Part shown: one piece after another, positions 41,201-50,186 of the stretch
Numbering within the stretch: the first letter of the stretch is position 1
Layout: each line of letters begins with the position of its first letter
Assembly (NCBI GenBank): GCA_004028795.1
Contig: SAIW01000006.1
Span: 434,001-498,000 of the forward strand
From: Chitinophagaceae bacterium
Lineage (GTDB): Bacteria; Bacteroidota; Bacteroidia; Chitinophagales; Chitinophagaceae
Reading direction: 5' to 3'
Length of the DNA stretch: 64,000 nucleotides
Made by a program: the position numbers and the translations under genes
Notes under the pieces: model-generated
What the model was told of the DNA's origin: nothing
Seen by the model: the letters and a program-made list of their open reading frames with translations, nothing else
Database searches by the model: none

Positions 41201-42466
41201 ATGAGAAAACTATTCTTATTACTCCTTGCATTGCCATGCATGTTATCAGCACAAAAAACAATTATCTACTGCGGTAAATTCATCGACCCTAAAAAATTAG
41301 AAGTACAGAATGAAATAAGTATTGTAGTAGATGGCAACAAAATTATTGATGTTCAAAAAGGTTATATACCCGCGTCTGCCAATGATAAAACTATCGACTT
41401 AAAAAACAAAACAGTAATGCCAGGTTTAATTGATTGCCATGTACACATGGATCATGAAACCAACCCCGACAGAACGTTACGTTTCTCTCAAAACGAGGCA
41501 GATATGGCATTAGAAGCCACTACATTTTGTAAAACAACTTTATTAGCCGGTTTTACCACAGTAAGAGATTTGGGTGGCAATGTAAATCTTCAGTTACGCA
41601 ATGCCATCAACAAAGGATACATTATCGGCCCCAGAATTTTTGCTGCAGGCAAGGCTTTATCAAGCACCGGCGGTCATGGCGATGGCACCAATGGATTAAG
41701 AAAAGATTTAATGCATATTCCTGAATTAAATGATGATGTGGTAAACGGTGTAGATGAGTGTGTAAAGAAAGTTCGCCAACGTTATAAAGAAGGTGCAGAT
41801 GTAATAAAAATGCACGCAACAGGCGGTGTATTAAGTTTAGAGAAAGACGGCAGCGGTGCACAGTTTTCTGAAGAAGAAATGAAAGCTATTGTTACCACAG
41901 CAAAAGATTATGGTTTAAAAGTAGCAGCTCATGCACATGGTGCAGAAGGCATAAAACGTGCAGTAAAAGCAGGTGTTGCATCAATAGAGCATGGTACCTA
42001 TGTGGATGATGAATGTATTGAATTGATGAAGAAAATGGGTACTTATCATGTACCAACTATTATTGCGGGAAAATCAGTTGCAGACAGTGCCAAGAAGCCT
42101 GGTTACTTTCCTCCCATTATTGCAAAAAAAGCAACAGAAGTGGGTAGTGTTATTCAAAGTGCCTTTGCTAAAACATATAAAGCAGGTGTAAAAATTGCCT
42201 TTGGTACAGATGCAGGCGTTTATGCACACGGCAAGAACTGGATGGAGTTTGTGTATATGAATGAAGCAGGAATGCCTGCTCTGGAATGCATTAAAGCAGC
42301 CACAGTTAGTGCTGCAGATTTATTAGGTAACGATACAATCGGCACTATTGAAAAAGGCAAATTAGCTGATATTATTGCTGTTGAAGGAGACCCTTCAAAA
42401 AACATTAGTGTAATGAGCAATGTGAAATTCGTAATGAAAGAAGGGAAGGTTTTTAAGAATGAATAA
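41201..42466 (+). CDS. Secreted amidohydrolase family protein (Xaa-Pro dipeptidase / imidazolonepropionase-like)
   Basis: 421 residues with a signal peptide (MRKLFLLLLALPCMLSAQ). Metal-site motifs: PGLIDCHVHMD (about 75-85), FTTVRDLGG, a Lys site in ADVIKMHATGG, HAHG, SIEHGTY and FGTDAG. Homologues include prolidase-like and carboxyl-arylamide hydrolases; the substrate is unknown. A paralogue with the same layout is at 52358-53665. A bidirectional terminator follows. Confidence 0.85.
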   Translation: MRKLFLLLLALPCMLSAQKTIIYCGKFIDPKKLEVQNEISIVVDGNKIIDVQKGYIPASANDKTIDLKNKTVMPGLIDCHVHMDHETNPDRTLRFSQNEADMALEATTFCKTTLLAGFTTVRDLGGNVNLQLRNAINKGYIIGPRIFAAGKALSSTGGHGDGTNGLRKDLMHIPELNDDVVNGVDECVKKVRQRYKEGADVIKMHATGGVLSLEKDGSGAQFSEEEMKAIVTTAKDYGLKVAAHAHGAEGIKRAVKAGVASIEHGTYVDDECIELMKKMGTYHVPTIIAGKSVADSAKKPGYFPPIIAKKATEVGSVIQSAFAKTYKAGVKIAFGTDAGVYAHGKNWMEFVYMNEAGMPALECIKAATVSAADLLGNDTIGTIEKGKLADIIAVEGDPSKNISVMSNVKFVMKEGKVFKNE

Positions 42467-42484
42467 AGCAGGAATTACTTACAT

Positions 42485-42519
42485 AAAAAAGGAAGCAAAT
42501 AAAACCTGCTTCCTTTTTT
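42485..42519. terminator. Bidirectional intrinsic terminator
   Basis: AAAAAAGGAAGCA (42485-42497) and TGCTTCCTTTTTT (42507-42519) form a 13-base-pair stem with T runs on both strands. It serves the amidohydrolase (plus) and the desaturase (minus). Confidence 0.85.
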
Positions 42520-42542
42520 GTTTAATGCTATTTTACTTTCAA

Positions 42543-43565
42543 CTATCTCACTCTCACAAAGGCTTCTTTCAATCCAATCATTTGTTTATTTTCTGAATCC
42601 CATACTTTTAATTGAAAGCAGGCGATAATATCTTTTAATTTTAATGAAGTTGTTTTGGCATTCTGCAATTCAGGAAATGCTTTCATTACTTCAGGAAGTT
42701 TATAAAAAGGAATACGTGCATTTAAATGATGAATATGATGGTAGCCTATATTACCTGTAAACCATTCCATTATTTTATTCATCTTCATGTAGCTTGATGA
42801 TTGCAATGCTGCTGCTTCGTATGTCCAGCCATCCTTATCATTAAAAAATACACCGGGAAAATTATGTTGGGCATAAAACAAATAAGAACCTAAGCCACAT
42901 GCAATAAACAAGGGCAATAAAGCAGTAAGCAGCCATCCTTCCCAACCCAAAAAATAAAACACCAATACAGAACCCGCAACATGCAGTATCAACGCAATTA
43001 AAGAATCTAAATGTCTTTTAGGGCAGCTTAAAAAAGAACGTAGACTCATCCCCAACATAAACATGGTCACATAACCAAAACAAATAGTTAAGGGATGCCT
43101 GATACCTAAATACAAATTCCTTTGCTTTTTGTTCATGCGTAAAAACTTCTGCTTGGTTACTATAGGAAATGAACCGATATCAGCCGTAAATAATTTTGAA
43201 TTGTGTTTGTGATGATAATCGTGAGAGCGTTTCCAGATGCTGGGTGCAGCCATCATATAAATACCGAACACCGTCATTATTGCATTGGCAATCTTAGAAT
43301 TATGCAGAATGGTGTAATGCTCAAAATCGTGATAAATAATAAAAAATCTTACTATTACCAATCCTGCTAAAATACTTGCAATTAATCTTAACCAAAAGTT
43401 TGGCAGCCAAATCGTTCCTGCGAAACAAGTTAACAAAATTAACAGTGTGGTAATGGTATGCATCCAACTGGTGCGTACACATTCTTTAGCATAGGGTTTG
43501 GTTGCCAGAATTAATTGTTTGCCGCAAAGCATCATTAATATATTTAAGGTTTTCGGTGTTTCCAA
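42543..43565 (-). CDS. Membrane fatty acid desaturase family protein
   Basis: 340 residues. Histidine boxes of the di-iron membrane desaturases: HDFEHYTILHN (about 103-113), HDYHHKHN (about 133-140) and HHIHHLNAR (about 292-300), with pairs of membrane helices between them. It inserts double bonds (or hydroxylates) in lipid acyl chains; the regiochemistry cannot be read. The start lies within the 3' end of the acyltransferase gene (22-base overlap), so the two are co-expressed and probably act on the same lipids. Confidence 0.85.
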   Translation of the reverse strand: METPKTLNILMMLCGKQLILATKPYAKECVRTSWMHTITTLLILLTCFAGTIWLPNFWLRLIASILAGLVIVRFFIIYHDFEHYTILHNSKIANAIMTVFGIYMMAAPSIWKRSHDYHHKHNSKLFTADIGSFPIVTKQKFLRMNKKQRNLYLGIRHPLTICFGYVTMFMLGMSLRSFLSCPKRHLDSLIALILHVAGSVLVFYFLGWEGWLLTALLPLFIACGLGSYLFYAQHNFPGVFFNDKDGWTYEAAALQSSSYMKMNKIMEWFTGNIGYHHIHHLNARIPFYKLPEVMKAFPELQNAKTTSLKLKDIIACFQLKVWDSENKQMIGLKEAFVRVR

Positions 43566-44428
43566 CGTTTATGTGTCCAGAGCCATGTTGCGGGCTGCAA
43601 TATAATATCTTCTTCCAACCTTTTGGTATGTTTCTCAGATATTTCACAATCAGTTGTTGAGGCAGGATTCGGCTCTAATAATTCTGCATGTAACGTATAA
43701 AAACCACGCTTCACTTTCTGAACACAGATATATACAATTGGGTAGTTTATTTTTCTGGCAATTTTTTCAGTACCCCAGAATACAGGCGTATCCTGGTTTA
43801 GAAAGGTTGTCCAGTAAGCATTATCAGGCTGTGGTGTCTGGTCTGCAATAAAAGCTGTAGCATTTATTTCATTCCGGTTGGCAACCATTATTTTAAAAGT
43901 ATCCTGCATGGCAATCAATTTTGTGCCGAAACGGGTACGCATTTTATACATTAATCCATCAAAATATTTATTGCTTAGCGGGTGATAAATAACGTACAAT
44001 TGATGTTTACACAACAAACTGAAAGTGTTGCCGGCCCACTCCCAATTACCGTAATGCCCCATTACCAGCATGATACTTTTTTTATCCTGATATAATTGCT
44101 CAAACAACTGTAAAGTTTCAGCTTTCATAGTACAACGCCTGAGCATTTGTTTTTTTGAAATAGTTAATGTTTTAAAAGTTTCTAAAAACAAATCACAGAA
44201 ATAATGGTAGAATGCTTTACAAAGTTTTTTAATTTCTGCTTCACTTTTTTCGGGAAATGAATTGCTTAGGTTTTTCAATACCACATCTTTTCTGTAACGG
44301 ATAACATAAAACAACAACGCATACACCACATCAGATAAAAAATATAAAACAGGAAACGGTAATAAAGAAAGCAGGTATAAAAAAGGAAGAGTACAATAAT
44401 AAATGATAGCCGAAATAACATGTTTCAC
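43544..44428 (-). CDS. LpxL/HtrB-like lipid acyltransferase
   Basis: 294 residues. It has an N-terminal membrane segment (YYCTLPFLYLLSLLPFPVLY) and the acyltransferase motif VMGHYGNWEWAG (about 120-131) plus FIADQTPQPDNAYW, typical of late lipid A acyltransferases of the LABLAT family. It transfers an acyl chain at the inner membrane. The fatty acid desaturase gene overlaps its 3' end. Acylation of ornithine lipids or other membrane lipids is an alternative to lipid A. Confidence 0.87.
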   Translation of the reverse strand: MKHVISAIIYYCTLPFLYLLSLLPFPVLYFLSDVVYALLFYVIRYRKDVVLKNLSNSFPEKSEAEIKKLCKAFYHYFCDLFLETFKTLTISKKQMLRRCTMKAETLQLFEQLYQDKKSIMLVMGHYGNWEWAGNTFSLLCKHQLYVIYHPLSNKYFDGLMYKMRTRFGTKLIAMQDTFKIMVANRNEINATAFIADQTPQPDNAYWTTFLNQDTPVFWGTEKIARKINYPIVYICVQKVKRGFYTLHAELLEPNPASTTDCEISEKHTKRLEEDIILQPATWLWTHKRWKHRKP

Positions 44429-44551
44429 CCAATACTATTTTCGTACAAAATAGCTATTTATTTTTTATAAAAACATGTATTATTTTAAGTTTAATATATA
44501 TTGCATTTACCCATGCCCTTTAATGAAAAATAATTGTTGTAATTGTTGCAT

Positions 44552-44616
44552 ACTGAACTGAATATATTCCGAAGTTTCGGGATGCAACGCAACATAAGTT
44601 GAATAGCATTACAACA
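44552..44616 (+). repeat. Interspersed repeat family B, copy 6
   Basis: GAACTGAATATATTCCGAAG then TTTCGGGATGCAACGCAACA, and a diverged gttgaatagcattacaac tail. It holds one hairpin insert (CCGAAGTTTCGG) and lies upstream of the YifB/ComM gene. Confidence 0.6.
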
Positions 44617-44651
44617 ATTGATACTAAAATTGATACTAAACAAAACTAACC

Positions 44652-46196
44652 ATGCTGGTAAAAACCTTTGGCAGTGCCGTTTACGGAGTAGATGCTATAA
44701 CTATAACCGTTGAAGTAAACATAAGCGGGGGCGATTTAAAATATTATATTGTCGGCTTGCCCGATAATGCCGTGAAAGAAAGTTTACAACGTATTGAAAG
44801 TGCTATTAAAACAAATAGCTACAACATGCCACGCACCAAGATTGTGGTGAATATGGCTCCCGCAGATATTAAGAAAAGCGGCTCTGCATTTGATTTACCC
44901 ATTGCTGTTGGAGTATTGGGTGCAAGTGAACAATTAGATGATACTGAGAAATTAAAAGATTATGTAATGATGGGGGAATTGAGTTTAGACGGAACTATTC
45001 AACCCATTAAAGGTGCTTTGCCTATTGCTATACAGGCAAGAAAAGAAGGTTTTAAAGGGTTGATTATTCCATTAGCCAATGCACGTGAGGCAGGCATGGT
45101 AAATAATTTACAGGTGTATGGTGTAACACATATTAATGAAGTTGTTAATTTCTTAAACAACGAAAAAACTTTAGCACCTGTTAGTGTAAATACACGCGAA
45201 GACTTTTTTAATACACAATATGAATTTGATTTTGATTTCAGCGATGTAAAAGGGCAGGAAAATATTAAACGGGCTTTAGAAATTGCAGCAGCAGGTGGGC
45301 ATAATGCCATATTAATCGGCCCGCCCGGTGCAGGCAAAACGATGCTTGCCAAGCGTTTGCCAACTATACTTCCTCCGCTAAGTTTATATGAAGCGTTGGA
45401 AACCACGAAGATTCATAGTGTAGCAGGTAAACTGCCTGAAAATGCATCGCTCATTGCAAAGCGACCTTTCCGTTCACCGCATCATACCGTTAGCGATGCT
45501 GCATTGGTAGGTGGTGGCGGTGTTCCCCAACCGGGAGAAATTTCATTGGCACATAACGGTGTTTTGTTTTTAGATGAACTGCCTGAGTTTAAAAGAACAG
45601 TATTGGAAGTAATGCGGCAACCGATGGAAGAAAGAAGAGTTACCATCAGCCGTGCAAAAGTGGCTATTGATTTTCCTGCCAACTTTATGCTCATTGCCAG
45701 TATGAACCCCTGCCCCTGTGGTTTTTATAATCATCCTGAAAAAGAATGTACCTGCCCGCCCGGCAGTGTACAGAAATACTTGAATAAAATAAGCGGACCC
45801 TTATTAGACCGTATTGACTTACACGTAGAAGTTACACCGGTTGCTTTTACAGAATTAAGCAACAGTAAAAAAGGCGAAGCTTCTGCCGTTATAAGAGAAC
45901 GTGTAATGAAAGCAAGAGCATTACAAACAGAACGTTTTAAAGAAGCAGAAGGTATTTATGCCAATGCACAAATGAGCAGTAAACTATTGCGGGAAGTTTG
46001 TGTAATTAATACCGTTGGCGAAGCCTTACTGAAAAAAGCAATGGAACGTTTAAATCTTTCTGCCCGTGCTTACGACCGTATTTTAAAAGTAAGCAGAACC
46101 ATTGCCGATTTGGAAAACAGCCCCCATATAAAACCCGAACATTTAGCCGAAGCCATACAATACAGAAGCTTAGACAGAGAAGGCTGGGCAGGATAA
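44652..46196 (+). CDS. YifB/ComM family Mg chelatase-like AAA+ ATPase
   Basis: 514 residues, normal length. Order: N-terminal Lon-like fold (MLVKTFGSAVYGVDAITITV), AAA+ core with Walker A GPPGAGKTML (about 219-228), Walker B LFLDELPEF, a NPCPCGFYNHPEKECTCPP zinc-knuckle-like segment, and the C-terminal winged part. ComM drives branch migration during natural transformation; the role in Bacteroidota is inferred. No other competence genes are here. Confidence 0.92.
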   Translation: MLVKTFGSAVYGVDAITITVEVNISGGDLKYYIVGLPDNAVKESLQRIESAIKTNSYNMPRTKIVVNMAPADIKKSGSAFDLPIAVGVLGASEQLDDTEKLKDYVMMGELSLDGTIQPIKGALPIAIQARKEGFKGLIIPLANAREAGMVNNLQVYGVTHINEVVNFLNNEKTLAPVSVNTREDFFNTQYEFDFDFSDVKGQENIKRALEIAAAGGHNAILIGPPGAGKTMLAKRLPTILPPLSLYEALETTKIHSVAGKLPENASLIAKRPFRSPHHTVSDAALVGGGGVPQPGEISLAHNGVLFLDELPEFKRTVLEVMRQPMEERRVTISRAKVAIDFPANFMLIASMNPCPCGFYNHPEKECTCPPGSVQKYLNKISGPLLDRIDLHVEVTPVAFTELSNSKKGEASAVIRERVMKARALQTERFKEAEGIYANAQMSSKLLREVCVINTVGEALLKKAMERLNLSARAYDRILKVSRTIADLENSPHIKPEHLAEAIQYRSLDREGWAG

Positions 46197-46370
46197 TCTC
46201 TTGTGGAAAGTTTCCAGATTTTCCAAAAATGTCTCCCATTTTGTAATTCTTCAACAACATGACAACTGTCATGTTATACCTGTTTAAAAATCATGCATTC
46301 TATTGATGCAGGGCACCTTTTATGCCACCGTATCTGTACAATTTTACATCTCCAATTTAAACAGACCATT

Positions 46371-46943
46371 ATGAAACAGGTTCATTACATCAAAGCATTC
46401 ATTATTGCAGCGGTTTGTTTAGCTGTTATTCCGTCATCAGCTCAAACAAAATATAAAACCGCTTCTGCAAAAGTTACTGTAACCGGTACTTCTACCATAC
46501 ACGATTGGGAAGAAAGTACAACAACGGTTAATGCCAATGCAGATTTTGCTGTAACCGGCAATTCACTTCAAAACATCAACGCAGCTTCGGTATCTATTGA
46601 AACCAAATCATTAAAAAGCACCAAGGGTTCTTTAATGGATAACAGAACTTATGAAACATTAAAAGCAGATACCTACAGTACTATCAATTTTCAGTTTACT
46701 AAAGTGATAAGCATTACCAACGGCGTTGCCACTGTGGCAGGTAATTTAACTATTGCAGGCAATACACAACCCATAGAACTTCAGTTAACCATCACCAATG
46801 CTGCTAACGGTTTTATACTAAAAGGAAGCAAGAAAATAAAGATGAGCAGCCACGGTATTAAGCCTCCTTCTTTTATGTTGGGTGCCTTAAAAGTGGCAGA
46901 TGAAGTAAACATTAATATAGACCTCACCCTTACCAAAGCATAA
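46371..46943 (+). CDS. Periplasmic YceI family protein
   Basis: 190 residues from the ATG at 46371, chosen because it opens a signal peptide (MKQVHYIKAFIIAAVCLAVI ending PSSAQ). Lipocalin-like beta-barrel with the early STIHDWEE motif and LTIAGNTQPIELQLTITN. YceI proteins bind polyisoprenoids or other hydrophobic molecules. It is followed 31 bases later by a beta-barrel gene and then another YceI-like gene, suggesting a small envelope cluster. Confidence 0.88.
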   Translation: MKQVHYIKAFIIAAVCLAVIPSSAQTKYKTASAKVTVTGTSTIHDWEESTTTVNANADFAVTGNSLQNINAASVSIETKSLKSTKGSLMDNRTYETLKADTYSTINFQFTKVISITNGVATVAGNLTIAGNTQPIELQLTITNAANGFILKGSKKIKMSSHGIKPPSFMLGALKVADEVNINIDLTLTKA

Positions 46944-46974
46944 AAAATTATTCTTAACATTAAAATTAATTTAT

Positions 46975-48309
46975 ATGAAAAATAGAATCCTTTACTTACT
47001 AATCTTTACAGCATTGGTATTACCTGCTGGCCTTATGGCTCAGTACCTTCTTCCTAAAATAAGCAATCTGCGTCCTTACAATCAAACCGGTATTAATGTA
47101 TATGAAACTTCTAAAGCAGATACTGTACCTTTTAACGGCTTAAAACTACGTTTCGGTGCAGGCTTTACACAACAGTTTCAAAACTTAAAATCAGAAAATC
47201 AGGATGCATTGAATAACCAAACCACTAACAAACTCTATCCATTGGCACCGGGCTTTATGACAGCAATGGCCAACCTTTATATGGATGTGCAGTTGGGTGA
47301 TGGTATCCGCTTAAACGTAACCAGTTATTTATCTTCCCGTCACCACAACGAAACATGGGTAAAAGGTGGTTATATTCAATTTGATAAACTGCCGTTTAAA
47401 GGACAGTTCTGGCAGGATTTAATGAAAATTACCACTATTAAAATCGGTCACTTTGAAGTAAACTACGGAGACCAGCATTTCCGCAGAAGCGATGGCGGAC
47501 ATGCTCTGTACAATCCTTTCATGGAAGGCAATATTGTTGATGAATTTGCAACAGAAATAGGTGGTGAAGTGTACTTACAGAAAAACGGCTGGTTGGGAAT
47601 GTTAGGTATTACCAACGGTATGATTAAAGGACATATTGATTCTGTATTTGCAACAGTACAGGATATTAATACCAAAAGGGACCCTTCAGTTTATTTTAAA
47701 GGTGGTTTCGATAAAAAATTAGATGACAATGTGCGTTTACGTGTTACCGGTAGCTACTACCACAACAGCAGTGCTGCAGGAAGTGGTTTAACATTATACG
47801 GCGGAGACCGCACAGGGTCTAACTATCAGGATGTAATGGAAAAATGGAAAGATGCCACCGGTGCAGTACAGGCTTCTACAGCTATTGCTTTCAGTGGCAG
47901 ATTCAACCCCGGCTTCAGTAAAAAAATTGATGCAGTTATGTTGAATGCTTTCTTAAAAGCAGGTGGTATTGAAATCTTCAGTACTTACGAAACAGCACAG
48001 GGCAGAACAAAAACAGAAACAGATGATAGAAAAATGACTCAGTTTGCCATTGATGGTGTGTACAGATTCGGTAAAACAGAAAACCTTTTTGTAGGTGCAC
48101 GATATAACACGGTTACTGCAAGCTTACAAGGCTATACTGCAGATGTAACTGTAAACAGAGTAGCTTTTGCAGCAGGTTGGTTTATTACCAAAAGTGTTAT
48201 GATGAAAGGTGAATATGTAACTCAGCAATACAATAATTTTCCTAATACAGACTACAGAGCCGGCGGTAAATTCAACGGTTATGTATTAGAAGCGGTAGTT
48301 GGTTTCTGA
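46975..48309 (+). CDS. Outer-membrane beta-barrel protein (porin-like)
   Basis: 444 residues with a signal peptide ending MAQYLLPK. The rest alternates in beta-barrel fashion (GLKLRFGAGFTQQFQNL, GIRLNVTSYLSSRH, IKIGHFEVNYGDQHFRRSDG) and ends EAVVGF with a C-terminal Phe. No TonB box or plug, so probably a porin or channel; resemblance to phosphate-type porins is only general. Sits between two YceI-like genes. Confidence 0.7.
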   Translation: MKNRILYLLIFTALVLPAGLMAQYLLPKISNLRPYNQTGINVYETSKADTVPFNGLKLRFGAGFTQQFQNLKSENQDALNNQTTNKLYPLAPGFMTAMANLYMDVQLGDGIRLNVTSYLSSRHHNETWVKGGYIQFDKLPFKGQFWQDLMKITTIKIGHFEVNYGDQHFRRSDGGHALYNPFMEGNIVDEFATEIGGEVYLQKNGWLGMLGITNGMIKGHIDSVFATVQDINTKRDPSVYFKGGFDKKLDDNVRLRVTGSYYHNSSAAGSGLTLYGGDRTGSNYQDVMEKWKDATGAVQASTAIAFSGRFNPGFSKKIDAVMLNAFLKAGGIEIFSTYETAQGRTKTETDDRKMTQFAIDGVYRFGKTENLFVGARYNTVTASLQGYTADVTVNRVAFAAGWFITKSVMMKGEYVTQQYNNFPNTDYRAGGKFNGYVLEAVVGF

Positions 48310-48337
48310 TTGATTCATAATTGGTACAGTTTCAAAA

Positions 48338-48362
48338 CGGGGGCAGGCATCAACTGCCCCTG
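48338..48362 (+). terminator. Weak hairpin terminator after the beta-barrel gene
   Basis: GGGGCAG (48340-48346) pairs with CTGCCCC (48354-48360) across a 7-base loop; the tail TGTTTATG is only weakly U-rich. It lies about 30 bases after the stop. Confidence 0.5.
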
Positions 48363-48458
48363 TTTATGTGTGGTACTGTTTATTAACTTAATTATTTTAC
48401 ACTGTTGGTAAAACCGTTACCGTAATAACTATAAGTATGTAAATTAATACCTGCCATT

Positions 48459-49055
48459 ATGTTTAGCTGCACCCGTTATACCTGCTTATTAATTACAGCC
48501 TGCATTGTAATATTGTCAGCAGCATTTACACCTGCACCTGTACAATGGGTTATTATTAAAGGCACTTATCTTAAGGTTGACGGCAGCACCAACATTAATA
48601 AGTTCAGTTGCGAAATAGATAATTACAATAACCCTGATACCATACAGCTTACCAAAAACAATAGCCTTGCTTTTGCCATGAAGGGCAACCTGAGTTTAAA
48701 TGTAGAAGGCTTCGATTGCCATAATGCTATGATGACGAAAGACCTGCGTAAAACATTAAACATGCAATCCTTTCCCCGCTTAAGCATCCGCTTTTTATCC
48801 CTAAATAATTTTGAAGAAACGAAAGCAACGCAAAACCTTGCGGGTTGGGTAGAAATAGAAATTGCAGGCGTAGCCAGAAAGTTTGATGTAAATTATCAGT
48901 ACCGTTTAATAGATGGTAAAACCGTTCAGTTAAAAGGAATAAGAGCCATAAATTTTTCAGACTTTAACTTATTACCGCCACGTAAATTAGGCGGTATGAT
49001 TAAAGCCAACGACAGATTAGATGTAGAATTTCAGTTGATAATGAAAACCCTGTAA
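48459..49055 (+). CDS. YceI-like secreted protein
   Basis: 198 residues. Hydrophobic N-terminal segment (CLLITACIVILSAAFTPAP), then a YceI-like barrel with DGSTNINKFSCEID (the family G-STNI start), MTKDLRKTLNMQSFPRLSI and a terminal ANDRLDVEFQLI. A second member of the family after 46371, in the same direction. Its ligand is unknown. It lacks the usual YceI His-Asp-Trp motif, having NKFSC instead. Confidence 0.72.
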   Translation: MFSCTRYTCLLITACIVILSAAFTPAPVQWVIIKGTYLKVDGSTNINKFSCEIDNYNNPDTIQLTKNNSLAFAMKGNLSLNVEGFDCHNAMMTKDLRKTLNMQSFPRLSIRFLSLNNFEETKATQNLAGWVEIEIAGVARKFDVNYQYRLIDGKTVQLKGIRAINFSDFNLLPPRKLGGMIKANDRLDVEFQLIMKTL

Positions 49056-49059
49056 ACGT

Positions 49060-49467
49060 TTAAGGATTAAGCTTTGCAAAAATAATTCCTGCAGCCACTG
49101 CCTGCAATAAGCCATATAAAAACCAGGTTAAAACCATTATAAAAGTTACATCCATAGCACTGTAAATCATCCACATAACAGGCAGTAAAGCCACTATTGC
49201 ATAAACAACACCAAACTCAATACCGCGTATAAACAAATTGCCTTTAAACATGGTTTTAAAACGCTGCCAGAACCAGGATAGTGCAAGGCATATAATAACT
49301 GCATGGGTATAAAAGAAAACATCCCGGCTGCCGTCTGAATGAAACAACGGGTTCATATAACTTTCAAACAAAGCAGGAAACCACCTGATACACAAATACA
49401 AACCGCCATAGCATAATACGCTAACTACAGCACCTGCTGCAATACCGCAAAGCAACACTTTTTTCAT
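49060..49467 (-). CDS. Small four-helix membrane protein, unknown
   Basis: 135 residues with four predicted helices: LLCGIAAGAVVSVLCYGGLY, DVFFYTHAVIICLALSWFW, EFGVVYAIVALLPVMWMIY and MVLTWFLYGLLQAVAAGIIF. No catalytic motif. It converges on the YceI-like gene with a 4-base gap and may belong functionally to that envelope cluster. Confidence 0.65.
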   Translation of the reverse strand: MKKVLLCGIAAGAVVSVLCYGGLYLCIRWFPALFESYMNPLFHSDGSRDVFFYTHAVIICLALSWFWQRFKTMFKGNLFIRGIEFGVVYAIVALLPVMWMIYSAMDVTFIMVLTWFLYGLLQAVAAGIIFAKLNP

Positions 49468-49507
49468 ACTGTAAAATACTGCAATTTGTAAGAAACAAAA
49501 ACTGATT

Positions 49508-49663
49508 TTAAACAGGTAATCCTGCTTTCTGCATTTCTATATAAATATTATCACAAAAAATTTTATAGTCAACCGAAAACTTAAGTGTATAAAGAAAAAC
49601 TTTATTTGTTTCTTTAACCAATTTAGCTTCAACATAAACAATTCTTAATAAAAACAGTTGAGA
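49508..49663 (-). pseudogene. Relic coding fragment beside the nuclease cassette
   Basis: An open frame of 51 codons ending at TAA (49510-49508) without a good start. Its translation includes IVYVEAKLVKETNKVFLYTL and ends IYIEMQKAGLPV, a convincing protein-like composition, unlike random AT-rich DNA. It is out of frame with, and overlaps, the 3' end of the neighbouring 163-residue gene. It looks like the C-terminal end of a lost host gene cut off where the cassette joined, or a frameshifted continuation of its neighbour. Family not recognised. Confidence 0.45.
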
Positions 49664-50120
49664 TTAAAAACTTTTGGAAGATACTTAAATATATAAGCTC
49701 ATCATTAACTTTTAAAGCAAAAACACGCTCTTTTTTCTCATTACCATTCCAAACATCCGAGTATAAATCTGAAAAAAATATAGCTTGAAAAAACCTCTCA
49801 AAATTTGTTTTTAAAATACTTTGAAAATGAGTTCTTGAAGAATTAAACAAATTGAGATTACTGATTTCTTTTAATACCGGTTTGAGCTTTCTTTTTGATT
49901 TTGCCGTATAACAGATTAATAACAATAATTCAGGGAATGTAGTGTATAGCATTCTAAAATTCCAAGAGATTATATCGCTATTATTTATTATTACACACCA
50001 TCTTCTTGTTGTAATTTCAATATCATTAGTAAAACTAAAGTCGCTTTGAACTTTAATAATCAATTCTCTCTCGAAAAATTCTTTTATAATAAATTCTTTA
50101 AGGTTCAAAAATTCTTCCAT
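49629..50120 (-). CDS. Unknown protein divergent from the C-like regulator
   Basis: 163 residues, AT-rich and Phe/Ile/Lys/Asn-rich. It starts MEEFLNLKEFIIKEFFEREL, has no signal peptide, and contains one hydrophobic patch (FPELLLLICYTA) that is not clearly a membrane helix. No methyltransferase or nuclease motif is visible. Its ATG is 21 bases from the C-box, on the opposite side from the regulator gene, so it may be controlled by it. Its stop overlaps the relic fragment. Confidence 0.55.
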   Translation of the reverse strand: MEEFLNLKEFIIKEFFERELIIKVQSDFSFTNDIEITTRRWCVIINNSDIISWNFRMLYTTFPELLLLICYTAKSKRKLKPVLKEISNLNLFNSSRTHFQSILKTNFERFFQAIFFSDLYSDVWNGNEKKERVFALKVNDELIYLSIFQKFLISTVFIKNCLC

Positions 50121-50140
50121 TATGCAATTTAAAAAATGAC

Positions 50141-50165
50141 ACTTAAAGTCCGTTGTACTTTAAGT
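50141..50165. promoter_or_regulatory. C-box: paired operators for the XRE regulator
   Basis: Two short palindromes, ACTTAAAGT (50141-50149) and ACTTTAAGT (50157-50165), are separated by CCGTTGT with centres 16 bases apart; flanking GAC and CAC extend the symmetry. This is the layout of C-boxes bound by controller proteins of restriction systems. It sits 21 bases before the regulator ATG and 20 bases from the divergent gene's ATG. Confidence 0.7.
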
Positions 50166-50186
50166 CACGTTTCCTGACCTTCATGT

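Noticed and set aside
45006-45406. Pro/Ser-rich frames antisense to YifB and similar ones antisense to ffh, atpD and dinB
   Set aside because: Typical shadows of strongly biased real genes; no start or family support.
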